This document shows positions 49,426 to 57,813 of a DNA stretch of 64,000 nt, piece after piece. The stretch is taken from positions 1 through 64,000 of the forward strand of contig NZ_JBLWFT010000002.1 of the NCBI RefSeq assembly GCF_048323695.1, in the 5' to 3' direction. Below the pieces are notes generated by a model. The model saw only the letters and a program-made list of their open reading frames with translations, searched no databases and was not told the DNA's origin. The stretch's first letter is position 1. Each line of letters begins with the position of its first letter. This DNA comes from Aquisalimonas sp007126095. Lineage in GTDB: Bacteria; Pseudomonadota; Gammaproteobacteria; Nitrococcales; Aquisalimonadaceae. The position numbers and the translations under genes were made by a program.

Positions 49426-51564
49426 CTATTGTGTCGAACCGCCGGACAGGCTCTCCTGCAGGATTCGCGGCGTGACGAAGATCAGCAGCTCGCTGTTCTC
49501 GTCCACCGCCTGGCGGTTGCGGAACAGCCAGCCCACGGCGGGCAGCGAGCCGAAGAACGGCACCCGGGATTCCTGCTCCCGCCGCTCGCGCTCGTAGATA
49601 CCGCCGAGGACCACCGTCTCGCCGTTGTCCACCAGCACCTGGGTGGTGACGGACTGGGTGTCGATGCTGGGAACGCCGGCGAAGACCTGGCCGACCGTGT
49701 CCTGGCTGACCTCCAGATCCATGATGATGCGCTCGTCCGGCGTGATCTGCGGCGTCACGTCCAGCGCCAGCAGGGCCTCCTGGAAGGAGACGTTGGTGGC
49801 GCCGCTGGCCGTGGCCTCCTGGTAGGGGATCTCCACGCCCTGGCGGATGCTCGCCGTTTTCTGGTTCGACGTGATGACGCGCGGGCTGGACACCACTTCG
49901 CCTCGGCCCTCCGTCTCCATGGCCGAGAGCTCCAACTGCAGCAGGCGGTCGCCGATGCGTCCCACGGCAAGGCCGACGGAGCCCGCGGCGTCGTCCACCG
50001 GCAGGTCGACCATCAGGCCTTCCTGACCGCTGCCCGCGGGGGTCTCGAAGCCGGTCGTGCCGCCAGCGAATTCGAAGGCGCCGTCCTGGGTGCCGCCGAT
50101 TACCCCGTCACCGCCGCTGGCGCTGGCACCGAAGCGCACGCCCAGGTCGCGGCTGAAGTCGTCGTTGGCGATGACGATGCGCGACTCGATCAGCACCTGA
50201 CGCACCGGCACGTCCAGCCGGTTCACCAGTGAGCGGATGCTGGAGAGGTTCTGGTCGGTGTCGCGGATGATCAGGGTGTTGGTGCGCTCGTCGATGGCCA
50301 CCTGGCCACGGCTGGACAGCAGTGAGGTCTCCTCGGAGCGGATCAGACCGGCCAGTTCGGCGGCAGTGGCGTAGTTGATCTCGAAGAACTCCGAGCGCAA
50401 CGGCGCCATTTCCTCGAGTTCCTGCTGCGCCTCGAGCTGCTGGCGCTCGCGGGCGGCGATCTGGTCGGCAGGCCCGACCAGCATGACGTTGTCGGTGACC
50501 CGCTTGTCGAGGCCCTTGGTCTGCAGAATGATGTCCAGGGCCTGGTCCCAGGGGACGTTTTGCAGGCGCAGGGTGATGTTGCCGGTGACGGAGTCGCTCA
50601 CCACCACATTCAGGCCGGTGAAGTCGGCGATGATCTGCAGTACCGAGCGAACCTCGATGTCCTGGAAGCTCAGGGACAGCCGTTCACCCGTGTATTCCGG
50701 CTCCTCGGCTTCGCGCTCCTCTTCGGTGACGGGGGTGAACTCGATGGTGAACTGGTTGCCGGCCTGGTACCCCATGTAATCGTAATCCTCGCCCTCGATG
50801 GGCTGGATGCGGACCAGCGTGTCGCCGCCGTCCTGGCGGGTCTCTATGGTTTCCACGGGCGTGGCGAAATCGACCACGTTCAGCCGCCGCTGGAGGCGTT
50901 CCGGGACGTCGGTGTCACGGAAGCGGGCGTGGATCTGGCCCTCGCTGCGGCGCAGGTCCACGGGGACGCGGTCGTCGTTCAAGTCGATGACGACCCGCCC
51001 GGCGCCGTCGCTGCCGCGCTGGAAGTCGATGTCTTCCAGCGCGCTGCCCGGCGGTGCGGTCGTCGGCTCATCATCGCCGAGCGCGGTTGCGGTGGCTGCT
51101 TCCGGTGCGCCATCGGGAGCTCCGCCGAGGAAGATGTGCAGGGTGTTGCCGTCGATCCGGGTGTCGTACTCGGTCATCTCCGAAAGGTTGAGCACCAGCC
51201 GTGAGCGGCCGTCCGCCTCGGCTGAGGACACACCTTCGATGGCGCCCACGCCGATCCGCATGCTGCGGCTCTCGAGGCGGTTGCGCGTATTCGGAAAGTC
51301 GAAAGTGATGCGTGCCGGGTCGTCGATGGTGAAGCTGCTGGGCTCCTCGGGCGGATTCTCCAGCTCCACAGAGATCTGCACACGGTTGCCGGACAGGGTG
51401 GAGTAACTGATGTCCCGCAGTGCGTTCTCGGCCAGCGCCTCCGCCGCCAGGAGAAGCCCGGCCGCCGTCATCAGCAGTCGTGTGCCCAGTCGCGTGGTTG
51501 GGCTGCGCCGCCGGCCCTTCGCCGAGGCGGCTCTCCTTGCCCTGTCCTTCGCAAACGTCGTCAT
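49426..51564 (-). CDS. pilQ: Type IV pilus secretin PilQ
   Basis: A 712-residue outer-membrane secretin through which the pilus leaves the cell. A long basic leader ends in a signal peptide (LLMTAAGLLLAAEALA). Two AMIN-like domains (about 45-130 and 155-240) bind peptidoglycan, followed by a secretin short domain (LSLSFQDIEVRSVLQIIADF TGLNVVV), N1-type domains and the secretin core (VPVRQVLIESRIVIANDDFS, EVVSSPRVITSNQKTASIRQ, VVLGGIYERE). Last gene of pilMNOPQ, 21 bases after pilP. Confidence 0.95.
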   Translation of the reverse strand: MTTFAKDRARRAASAKGRRRSPTTRLGTRLLMTAAGLLLAAEALAENALRDISYSTLSGNRVQISVELENPPEEPSSFTIDDPARITFDFPNTRNRLESRSMRIGVGAIEGVSSAEADGRSRLVLNLSEMTEYDTRIDGNTLHIFLGGAPDGAPEAATATALGDDEPTTAPPGSALEDIDFQRGSDGAGRVVIDLNDDRVPVDLRRSEGQIHARFRDTDVPERLQRRLNVVDFATPVETIETRQDGGDTLVRIQPIEGEDYDYMGYQAGNQFTIEFTPVTEEEREAEEPEYTGERLSLSFQDIEVRSVLQIIADFTGLNVVVSDSVTGNITLRLQNVPWDQALDIILQTKGLDKRVTDNVMLVGPADQIAARERQQLEAQQELEEMAPLRSEFFEINYATAAELAGLIRSEETSLLSSRGQVAIDERTNTLIIRDTDQNLSSIRSLVNRLDVPVRQVLIESRIVIANDDFSRDLGVRFGASASGGDGVIGGTQDGAFEFAGGTTGFETPAGSGQEGLMVDLPVDDAAGSVGLAVGRIGDRLLQLELSAMETEGRGEVVSSPRVITSNQKTASIRQGVEIPYQEATASGATNVSFQEALLALDVTPQITPDERIIMDLEVSQDTVGQVFAGVPSIDTQSVTTQVLVDNGETVVLGGIYERERREQESRVPFFGSLPAVGWLFRNRQAVDENSELLIFVTPRILQESLSGGSTQ

Positions 51565-51585
51565 CGTTCGTTGACTCCCTCTGCC

Positions 51586-52131
51586 TTATTCTCTTGTCGT
51601 CAGCGACGCGTCACGCTCACGCCAGCCGCCATCCTGAGCGGGGACGAGCTCCAGGATGTCCACGCGTTGCTCGGTGATGCGCTTGATTTCGCCGTGGTTC
51701 TCGCCCAGGTAGTTGCCCTCCTGGACCCTGTGAACGGTGCCGCCCGGGTCGCGGATCAGTGCCCACCGCGATCCGTCCTGTTCCAGAATGCCGGTCATGC
51801 GCATGGAGTCCAGCGGGAACTCCTCCAGAGGCTCTCTGGGGCGGTCACGATCCGGCGTCGGGCCGTCGGCCATGTCATCGCCATCGTCGTCAGGTTCCGC
51901 AAAGCTCAGGGGCGCGAACGGGTTGCGGATGTCCAGATCCGGATACCGGTGGCTGCGCGCCGGCTCGGGTTCCGGGACGGGCTCCAGTGCCCGCGCCGGC
52001 CGGTCATGGATATCCTTGATGTAGGCGTCCAGGTCGTCGGTGTCGCGGGAGCAGCCGCCGAGCACTAGTGCCGCTGCCACAATCGCGGCGACCAGGGGGC
52101 CGGTGCCCGGGCGGGAGGCAGTCGGAATCAT
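51586..52131 (-). CDS. pilP: Type IV pilus lipoprotein PilP
   Basis: A 181-residue inner-membrane lipoprotein bridging PilNO and PilQ. Lipobox VLGGC near residue 26, a disordered proline- and glutamate-rich linker (EPVPEPEPARSH), then the PilP beta domain (DSMRMTGILEQDGSRWALIR, VHRVQEGNYLGENHGEIKRI). Its ATG shares one base with the pilO stop (TGATG), so expression is coupled. Confidence 0.93.
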   Translation of the reverse strand: MIPTASRPGTGPLVAAIVAAALVLGGCSRDTDDLDAYIKDIHDRPARALEPVPEPEPARSHRYPDLDIRNPFAPLSFAEPDDDGDDMADGPTPDRDRPREPLEEFPLDSMRMTGILEQDGSRWALIRDPGGTVHRVQEGNYLGENHGEIKRITEQRVDILELVPAQDGGWRERDASLTTRE

Positions 52132-52724
52132 CAGCCTTCCTCCTCGTCCAGGTACCAGTAGGTGCGCGCGGTCGCCCGCATGGCGAGTTCGCCGTTGTCA
52201 CCCGTGTCCTCGATTTCCACGTCGTGGAGGGTGACGATGCGGGGCAGGTTGGCAACACCGCTGACGAACCGGCCGAACTGGTGATACGTCCCGCGCACCT
52301 CGATGTCGATGGGCATCTCCGCGTAGAACTCGCGCTCGCGGGTCTGTTGCGGCCGGAACAGCTCGAACTCCAGCCCCGATGCGAGCCCCGTCTGGGAGAT
52401 GTCCACCAGCAGGCCGGCGACCTCGACGCGGCTGGGCAGCTGACGGAGCATGGCGCCGAAGGACTCCTCCATTTCCTCGAGCTGCTGTTTGTAGTCGTCC
52501 AGGGCGGCGGCGCGCTCCTGCCGAATCTCGAAGCGATGACGTAGCTCTGTTTCCTCGGCTTCAACGCGCTCGAGGGTGGTCTGGCGATCCTGCCAGTCGA
52601 AGTACCAGCCGGCCCCCACCAGCAGCGCGAACACCAGAATCAGTACGACCGCCTTGGCCGGCCACGGCCAGATCCCGATCTCGTTGAGGTCCAGTTCGTT
52701 GAGGTTGATGTCGGAGAGTTTCAT
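52131..52724 (-). CDS. pilO: Type IV pilus alignment protein PilO
   Basis: A 197-residue bitopic inner-membrane protein: an N-terminal segment (PWPAKAVVLILVFALLVGAG), a periplasmic coiled coil (RHRFEIRQERAAALDDYKQQ LEEMEESFGAML) and a ferredoxin-like domain (FYAEMPIDIEVRGTYHQFGR). It pairs with PilN to align the machine with PilQ. The start overlaps the pilN stop by four bases (ATGA). Confidence 0.93.
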   Translation of the reverse strand: MKLSDINLNELDLNEIGIWPWPAKAVVLILVFALLVGAGWYFDWQDRQTTLERVEAEETELRHRFEIRQERAAALDDYKQQLEEMEESFGAMLRQLPSRVEVAGLLVDISQTGLASGLEFELFRPQQTREREFYAEMPIDIEVRGTYHQFGRFVSGVANLPRIVTLHDVEIEDTGDNGELAMRATARTYWYLDEEEG

Positions 52725-53287
52725 TCCGCCCCCTCCCCGTCGCGGTTCGGGTCGGTCTGGTCCACGCGCAGGGTAAAGCGGCTGACGCGGCTACCCTGGC
52801 GGTCGTCCACTTCGATCACGTCCAGGTCCGGGGCCGTGAGCCACGATGACCCGTCCAGGTTCTCCATGTAAGTGGAGACGCGCGCGTTGGACTGGGCGAC
52901 CCCGGAGACCGTCAACTGCTCGCCACTCTGGTTCAGCTCCTCAAGGTAGACGCCGTCAGGGATGGTGGTGGCGATCTCCTCGAACAGGTGAACAACCTGC
53001 GGCCTGCCGGCCTGCAATTCCTCGATCACGCTCATCCGCGCGAGCAGCTGCTCGCGGACGGATTCCAACTCGTCGATCTCCTCGATCTGGAGCTCGAGCT
53101 GGGCGATCTCCGTCTCGAGCATCTGGTTGCGGTACTCCTGGTGGCTGACCAGGTCGCCGATGTACCAGCGCCCCGCGTACCAGACGGCGGCGGCCAGGGC
53201 GGCGGTGATCGCGAGGATGACGTAGAACTCGGTGGTACGCTGCTTCTTCAGCGCTTCACGCCAGGGGAGGAGGTTGATGCGCGTCAT
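52721..53287 (-). CDS. pilN: Type IV pilus assembly protein PilN
   Basis: A 188-residue inner-membrane protein whose cytoplasmic N-terminus (MTRINLLPWREALKK) contains the INLLPWR motif that docks to PilM. A membrane helix (EFYVILAITAALAAAVWYAG) and coiled coil (EIAQLELQIEEIDELESVRE) lead to a periplasmic ferredoxin-like domain. Overlaps pilM and pilO by four bases each. Confidence 0.95.
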   Translation of the reverse strand: MTRINLLPWREALKKQRTTEFYVILAITAALAAAVWYAGRWYIGDLVSHQEYRNQMLETEIAQLELQIEEIDELESVREQLLARMSVIEELQAGRPQVVHLFEEIATTIPDGVYLEELNQSGEQLTVSGVAQSNARVSTYMENLDGSSWLTAPDLDVIEVDDRQGSRVSRFTLRVDQTDPNRDGEGAE

Positions 53288-54345
53288 GCGTCGAAACCCC
53301 TCATGGCCAGGCCGCAGGCGATGATCAGCCCGGGCGCATCCTCATTCAGCCGCTGCTTCTTGATGCGGGAGGCGACTGCCATGCCGGCGAAGGGGTTCGC
53401 GGTGTAGGTGGCCACATCGCTCTCCTGCTGGATCAGCTCGGCCGCACCGGGAATGCCTGCACAGCCGCCGGCCAGCACCAGGGCGTCGACACTGTTGTGC
53501 TGGCTGGCGCCATAGAAGAACTGCAGCGAGCGGACGATCTGCTGCGCCATGGCCTGCTTGAACGGCTCGAGGACCTCCTCCTGATAACCGTCCGGCAGCT
53601 CGCCCTGTCGTTTGGCGCGGCTGGCCTCGTCGTAAGTCAGGCCATAGCGGCTCTGGACCTCCTCGGTCAGCTGGCGGCCACCGAAGACCTGTTCGCGCGT
53701 GTAGATGATCTGGCGGTTGGTGAACACGGTCAGGGTGGTCATGACCGCGCCCACGTCCAGCAGCGCAATGGTCTGGTCCTTGCCCTTGCCCGGGAGCTCG
53801 CCGGCGATCAGATCGAAGGCGGTTTCGGTGGCGTAGCTCTCCACGTCCATGATGTGCGGTGTCAGCCCGGCCGCCTCACAGGCGTCGACGCGGCTGTCCA
53901 CGTTGTCGGAGCGGGAGGCGACCAGCAGCACATCCATCCCGGCTCCGTCGGTCGACGGCCCCATGATCTGGAAGTCCAGGTTTACCTCGTCCAGGGGGTA
54001 GGGGACGTACTGGTCCGCCTGCAATTCGATCTGCGCCTCCAGCTCCTGCTCGCCCAGGTCCCCGGGCATGGAGATGGTCTTGCTGATCGCGGCCGAGGCG
54101 GGAACCGCCAGCGCCGCCGTGCGCACCTTCGTGCGCGAGCGTTTGACCGCAGCCTTGATGGCGTCGGAGACGGCGTCGATGTCGGCGATCGTCTTTTCCA
54201 CCACTGCAGTGGACGGCAGAGGTTCGACTGCGTAACTCTCCACTCGAAACCGGCCATCCTGGCGCTTCAGTTCGAGCAGCTTGACAGCCGACGAGCTGAT
54301 GTCGATGCCCAGCAGCGGTGGACTTTTCTTGCGAAAGAGTCCCAC
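53284..54345 (-). CDS. pilM: Type IV pilus assembly ATPase-like protein PilM
   Basis: A 353-residue actin-like (FtsA-related) cytoplasmic protein: LLGIDISSSAVKLLELKRQD at the start, LLDVGAVMTTLTVFTNRQII as the second phosphate loop and ALVLAGGCAGIPGAAELIQQ as the adenosine motif. It binds PilN's N-terminal tail. First gene of pilMNOPQ, divergent from mrcA with a 183-base shared promoter region. Confidence 0.95.
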   Translation of the reverse strand: MGLFRKKSPPLLGIDISSSAVKLLELKRQDGRFRVESYAVEPLPSTAVVEKTIADIDAVSDAIKAAVKRSRTKVRTAALAVPASAAISKTISMPGDLGEQELEAQIELQADQYVPYPLDEVNLDFQIMGPSTDGAGMDVLLVASRSDNVDSRVDACEAAGLTPHIMDVESYATETAFDLIAGELPGKGKDQTIALLDVGAVMTTLTVFTNRQIIYTREQVFGGRQLTEEVQSRYGLTYDEASRAKRQGELPDGYQEEVLEPFKQAMAQQIVRSLQFFYGASQHNSVDALVLAGGCAGIPGAAELIQQESDVATYTANPFAGMAVASRIKKQRLNEDAPGLIIACGLAMRGFDA

Positions 54346-54417
54346 GAGAAATCCCTTATCATTGTGTGGCTTGGGTGAGAGAGTTGCCCTGCTTCATGCA
54401 GAGTTTTTCGTAACTAT

Positions 54418-54457
54418 AGATCAAACCGCAAGAAATGAAAAACAGAAAGTTTGATCT
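54418..54457. promoter_or_regulatory. Inverted repeat in the pilM-mrcA divergent promoter region
   Basis: AGATCAAAC (54418-54426) and GTTTGATCT (54449-54457) form a perfect 9-bp inverted repeat with centres 31 bases apart, close to three helical turns. The right arm includes TTGATC, and TATAAC follows at 54476-54481 with 19-base spacing, a possible mrcA promoter. The repeat could bind a regulator of either gene. Confidence 0.35.
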
Positions 54458-54528
54458 GGCACTCGTCCCCGCCGTTATAACGCTTTATACTTGGCGAAAC
54501 CGAGACCACATAGACATTATTGAGAATC

Positions 54529-57057
54529 ATGCGCCGTCTTCCCCGCTTCCTTGTGTACGGTCTGGCGACCGTGTTGTCCCTCGCGCTGGTTGGTGCCGTC
54601 GCGCTGGCAGGCCTGTACCTCTACCTGTCGCCACAGCTTCCTTCGGTGGAGCAGCTCCGCGACGTCCGCTACCAGGAGCCGCTGCGGATCTACTCCGGTG
54701 ACGGTGAGCTCGTCGCCGAGTTCGGCGAGAACATGCGCGAGCCGCTGCGCTTCGACGAGATACCCGAGCGCGTGTGGCAGGCGTTCGTCGCCGCCGAGGA
54801 CGAGCGCTTCTTCGAGCACCCCGGTGTCGACTACCAGGGCCTGGCACGCGCCGTGCTCTACCTCGTGCAGCACCGGGAGATCGGCCCCGGCGGCAGCACC
54901 ATCACCATGCAGGTCGCGCGGAACTTCTTCCTGAGCCGCGAGCAGACCTACATGCGTAAACTGAACGAAATTCTGCTCGCGTTCAAGATTGAGCGGGAGC
55001 TCGACAAGGAGCAGATCCTCGAGCTCTACCTCAACAAGATTTACCTGGGGCAGCGCGCCTACGGCATTGGCGCCGCCGCCCAGATCTACTACGGCAAGTC
55101 ACCGGACGAGCTTGGGCTTGCCGAGACGGCCATGCTTGCCGGCCTGCCCAAGGCGCCGTCGCTTTGGAACCCGGTAGCCAACCCGGAGCGCGCCCTGCAG
55201 CGGCGCGCCTACGTGCTGCGCCGCATGCACGAAAGCGGCGTCATCAGCGCCGAAGCGTTCGCCGACGCGAGCACCCAGCCGGACACGGCCCACGTCCGAC
55301 GCGTGCGCCCCACGGTGGAGGCACCCTATGTTGCCGAGATGGCGCGTGAGCACGTCGTTGACATGGTCGGCGCGGACGAGGCGTATACCGGCGGTTACCG
55401 GGTGTACACCACCATCGACAGCCGCTATCAGGAAATCGCCAACCGCGCGCTGCGTCGCAATCTGCTGGCCTATGACCGGCGGCACGGCTATCGCGGTCCC
55501 GAGGGGCAGCTGGACATGGACGCCCTTGCCGGGGAGGAGGAGTGGGATGACGCGTTGGGTCGCCTGCGCACCCTCGGGGGGCTACGTCCCGGTCTCGTGA
55601 TCGCCATCGGTCCTCGGGGCGTGGACGACGACGCGCTGGATCCCGACGCGCTCGAGGAACTGGAGCAGGATGCCGACGCGGATGACGCCGAGGACGTCGT
55701 GGCGACCGTCTACATGGGCGGCGGCGACACGGTGGAACTCGACGTGGAAGCCATGGAATGGGCCCGGCCCTGGGTGTCCCAGGGGGTGGTGGGGGCGGAG
55801 CCCGAGCACGTCGCCGACGTTGTCTCCGTGGGAGATGTGGTGCGCGTGCAGGCGCTCGGTGGCGGCAGCTATCGCCTGGCGCAGGTCCCGGACGTGGAAG
55901 GCTCGATTGTCAGCATCGCCCCGAGGAGCGGTGCACTGCTGGCGCTGAGTGGCGGCTTCGATTTCCGCAAGAGTCAGTTCAACCGGGCCACACAGGCGGT
56001 TCGCCAGCCCGGCTCTGCATTCAAGCCGTTCATCTATTCGGCGGCGCTCGAGGGCGGCTATACGCCGGCCAGCATCATCAACGACGCGCCGGTAGTTTTC
56101 CATGATGAGGCCCTGGAGAGCACCTGGCGGCCGGAGAACTACACGGGCCGGTTCTACGGCCCGACGCGGATGCGCGAGGCGCTGGCGCAGTCCCGCAACC
56201 TGGTCTCAATTCGCGTGTTGCGCGACGTCGGTACTGGCACGACGCGGGACTTCCTGGATCAGTTCGGCTTTCCCAGGGACCGCATGCCCGACGATCTCTC
56301 GCTGGCACTCGGGAGTGCGGGCGTGACGCCCTGGGAGCTGACCGCCGGCTACGCCGTGTTCGCCAATGGTGGCTACCGTGTCATGCCCTACTTCGTGTCA
56401 CGCGTGGAGGATGGCGATGGCACCGTGGTTCAGGCGGCGCAGCCGTCACTGGCGTGTGAGCAATGTGGTGAGGCGCCCCATGAAGCCGGAGTGCTGGAAG
56501 ACGCCTCCGTGGAGGAAACGGCAGAGCTTAATGGCGATACGCCGCTGGCGCCCACCTACCGTCCGGCGGAGCGGATCATTTCGGCGGAGAACGCCTACCT
56601 GACCACGAGCATGCTGCAGGACGTGATCACGTCCGGAACCGGACGTTCGGCCCAGCGGATCGGGCGCAGTGATTTGGCGGGCAAGACCGGCAGTACCAAC
56701 GACCTGCAGGACGCCTGGTTCGCCGGATACAATGGTGACGTGGTCACGACGGCCTGGATCGGCTTCGATCAGGGGCGCTCCATGGGGCGCGGCGAGACCG
56801 GTGCCCGTGCCGCCCTTCCCATCTGGACGGACTTCATGGAAATGGCGTTGATCGGGTCGCCCGAGCACAGCCTGCGCCGCCCTGGCGGCCTGGTGACCGT
56901 GCGGATCGATCCCGAGTCGGGGCTGGTCACGGACTCGAGCAACCCCAGCGCGATCTTCGAAACGTTCCGCTCCGATCAGGTGCCGGACCGTGATCCGGAT
57001 GCCGAGCGTAACGGCTCCGGCAGTCAGGGTGACGACGACGGCGCGCCACTGTTCTGA
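54529..57057 (+). CDS. mrcA: Penicillin-binding protein 1A (bifunctional class A PBP)
   Basis: An 842-residue peptidoglycan synthase. N-terminal membrane anchor (GLATVLSLALVGAVALAGLY LYLSPQLPS), glycosyltransferase domain (FVAAEDERFFEHPGVDYQGL with the catalytic glutamate, GPGGSTITMQVARNFFL), an acidic OB-like insert around 360-420, and transpeptidase motifs SAFK (in PGSAFKPFIYSA), SRN (AQSRNLVSI) and KTG (AGKTGSTND). I chose ATG 54529; a TTG three codons earlier is in frame. Divergence from pilM is conserved in gammaproteobacteria. Confidence 0.95.
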   Translation: MRRLPRFLVYGLATVLSLALVGAVALAGLYLYLSPQLPSVEQLRDVRYQEPLRIYSGDGELVAEFGENMREPLRFDEIPERVWQAFVAAEDERFFEHPGVDYQGLARAVLYLVQHREIGPGGSTITMQVARNFFLSREQTYMRKLNEILLAFKIERELDKEQILELYLNKIYLGQRAYGIGAAAQIYYGKSPDELGLAETAMLAGLPKAPSLWNPVANPERALQRRAYVLRRMHESGVISAEAFADASTQPDTAHVRRVRPTVEAPYVAEMAREHVVDMVGADEAYTGGYRVYTTIDSRYQEIANRALRRNLLAYDRRHGYRGPEGQLDMDALAGEEEWDDALGRLRTLGGLRPGLVIAIGPRGVDDDALDPDALEELEQDADADDAEDVVATVYMGGGDTVELDVEAMEWARPWVSQGVVGAEPEHVADVVSVGDVVRVQALGGGSYRLAQVPDVEGSIVSIAPRSGALLALSGGFDFRKSQFNRATQAVRQPGSAFKPFIYSAALEGGYTPASIINDAPVVFHDEALESTWRPENYTGRFYGPTRMREALAQSRNLVSIRVLRDVGTGTTRDFLDQFGFPRDRMPDDLSLALGSAGVTPWELTAGYAVFANGGYRVMPYFVSRVEDGDGTVVQAAQPSLACEQCGEAPHEAGVLEDASVEETAELNGDTPLAPTYRPAERIISAENAYLTTSMLQDVITSGTGRSAQRIGRSDLAGKTGSTNDLQDAWFAGYNGDVVTTAWIGFDQGRSMGRGETGARAALPIWTDFMEMALIGSPEHSLRRPGGLVTVRIDPESGLVTDSSNPSAIFETFRSDQVPDRDPDAERNGSGSQGDDDGAPLF

Positions 57058-57105
57058 CGCGGCCGCCACCCGCGCGGTTTCGCGGTGCGATAGGGAGGGG
57101 TGACG

Positions 57106-57759
57106 ATGGCCAGACAGCAGGGAACTCCCCGGGATCAGCGCATGCGTCAGCGCCTGGCGCTGGAGGCGGCGCGGATCATGGTTGATGAGGGTGTCCGCGA
57201 CTACTACCAGGCCAAGCGCAAGGCGGCGGAGCGCCTGGGCGCACCCGGCACCCAGAACATGCCCCGCAACCGCGAGATCCAGGAGGCGGTGGCCGATTAT
57301 CAGCGGCTGTTCCAGGGCGAGTCGCAGACGGCGCATCTGCGTGAGCTTCGGGAAACGGCGCGTCAGGCCATGCAGTTCTTCGCCCGCTTCCGGCCGCGCC
57401 TGGTCGGCTCGGTGCTGGATGGTACCGCGGGCGAGTGGTCGGACGTGAATCTGCACGTCTTCGCCGCGACGCCGGAAGAGCTGGACGTCTTTCTCATGGA
57501 GAACGGCATCCCGTACGAGCCGGCCGAGCGCCGTGTGCGATACAAACGGGACGAGTGGATGACGCTGCCCAGCTACCGGTTTCTGGCCGGCAACCATACG
57601 GTGGACCTAACGGTGTTCACGGAGGCCGGTCTGCGACAGCCGCCGCTCAGCCAGGTCGATGGCCAACCCATGGAGCGGGCCGGCGTGGAGGCTGTGGAAG
57701 CCCTGCTCGCAGAGCCGGATGCGGAGTGGTCGGGCGCGATACCCGTTCCGGGGCAGTGA
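57106..57759 (+). CDS. Nucleotidyltransferase-like protein
   Basis: A 217-residue cytoplasmic protein. The N-terminal half is helical and basic (QRLALEAARIMVDEGVRDYY QAKRKAAERLG). The C-terminal half resembles the minimal nucleotidyltransferase fold: RLVGSVLDGTAGEWSDVNLH fits GS-x(n)-SDxD with the second aspartate changed to N, and HTVDLTVF could supply the third acid. Activity is uncertain because of that change. ATG 57106 follows AGGGAGG. Located 48 bases after mrcA and converging with gltA. The function is not known to me. Confidence 0.65.
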   Translation: MARQQGTPRDQRMRQRLALEAARIMVDEGVRDYYQAKRKAAERLGAPGTQNMPRNREIQEAVADYQRLFQGESQTAHLRELRETARQAMQFFARFRPRLVGSVLDGTAGEWSDVNLHVFAATPEELDVFLMENGIPYEPAERRVRYKRDEWMTLPSYRFLAGNHTVDLTVFTEAGLRQPPLSQVDGQPMERAGVEAVEALLAEPDAEWSGAIPVPGQ

Positions 57760-57765
57760 ATCCGG

Positions 57766-57799
57766 CGCCCGCCCCGGCGATTGTAGCCGGGACGGGCGG
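57766..57799. terminator. Hairpin between converging genes
   Basis: CGCCCGCCCCGGC (57766-57778) pairs with the arm ending at 57799 over 13 bases with one mismatch, between the stop of the nucleotidyltransferase-like gene and the gltA stop. There is no T-tract; it may act as a two-way barrier. Confidence 0.35.
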
Positions 57800-57813
57800 A
57801 CGGCAGGGGCGGC

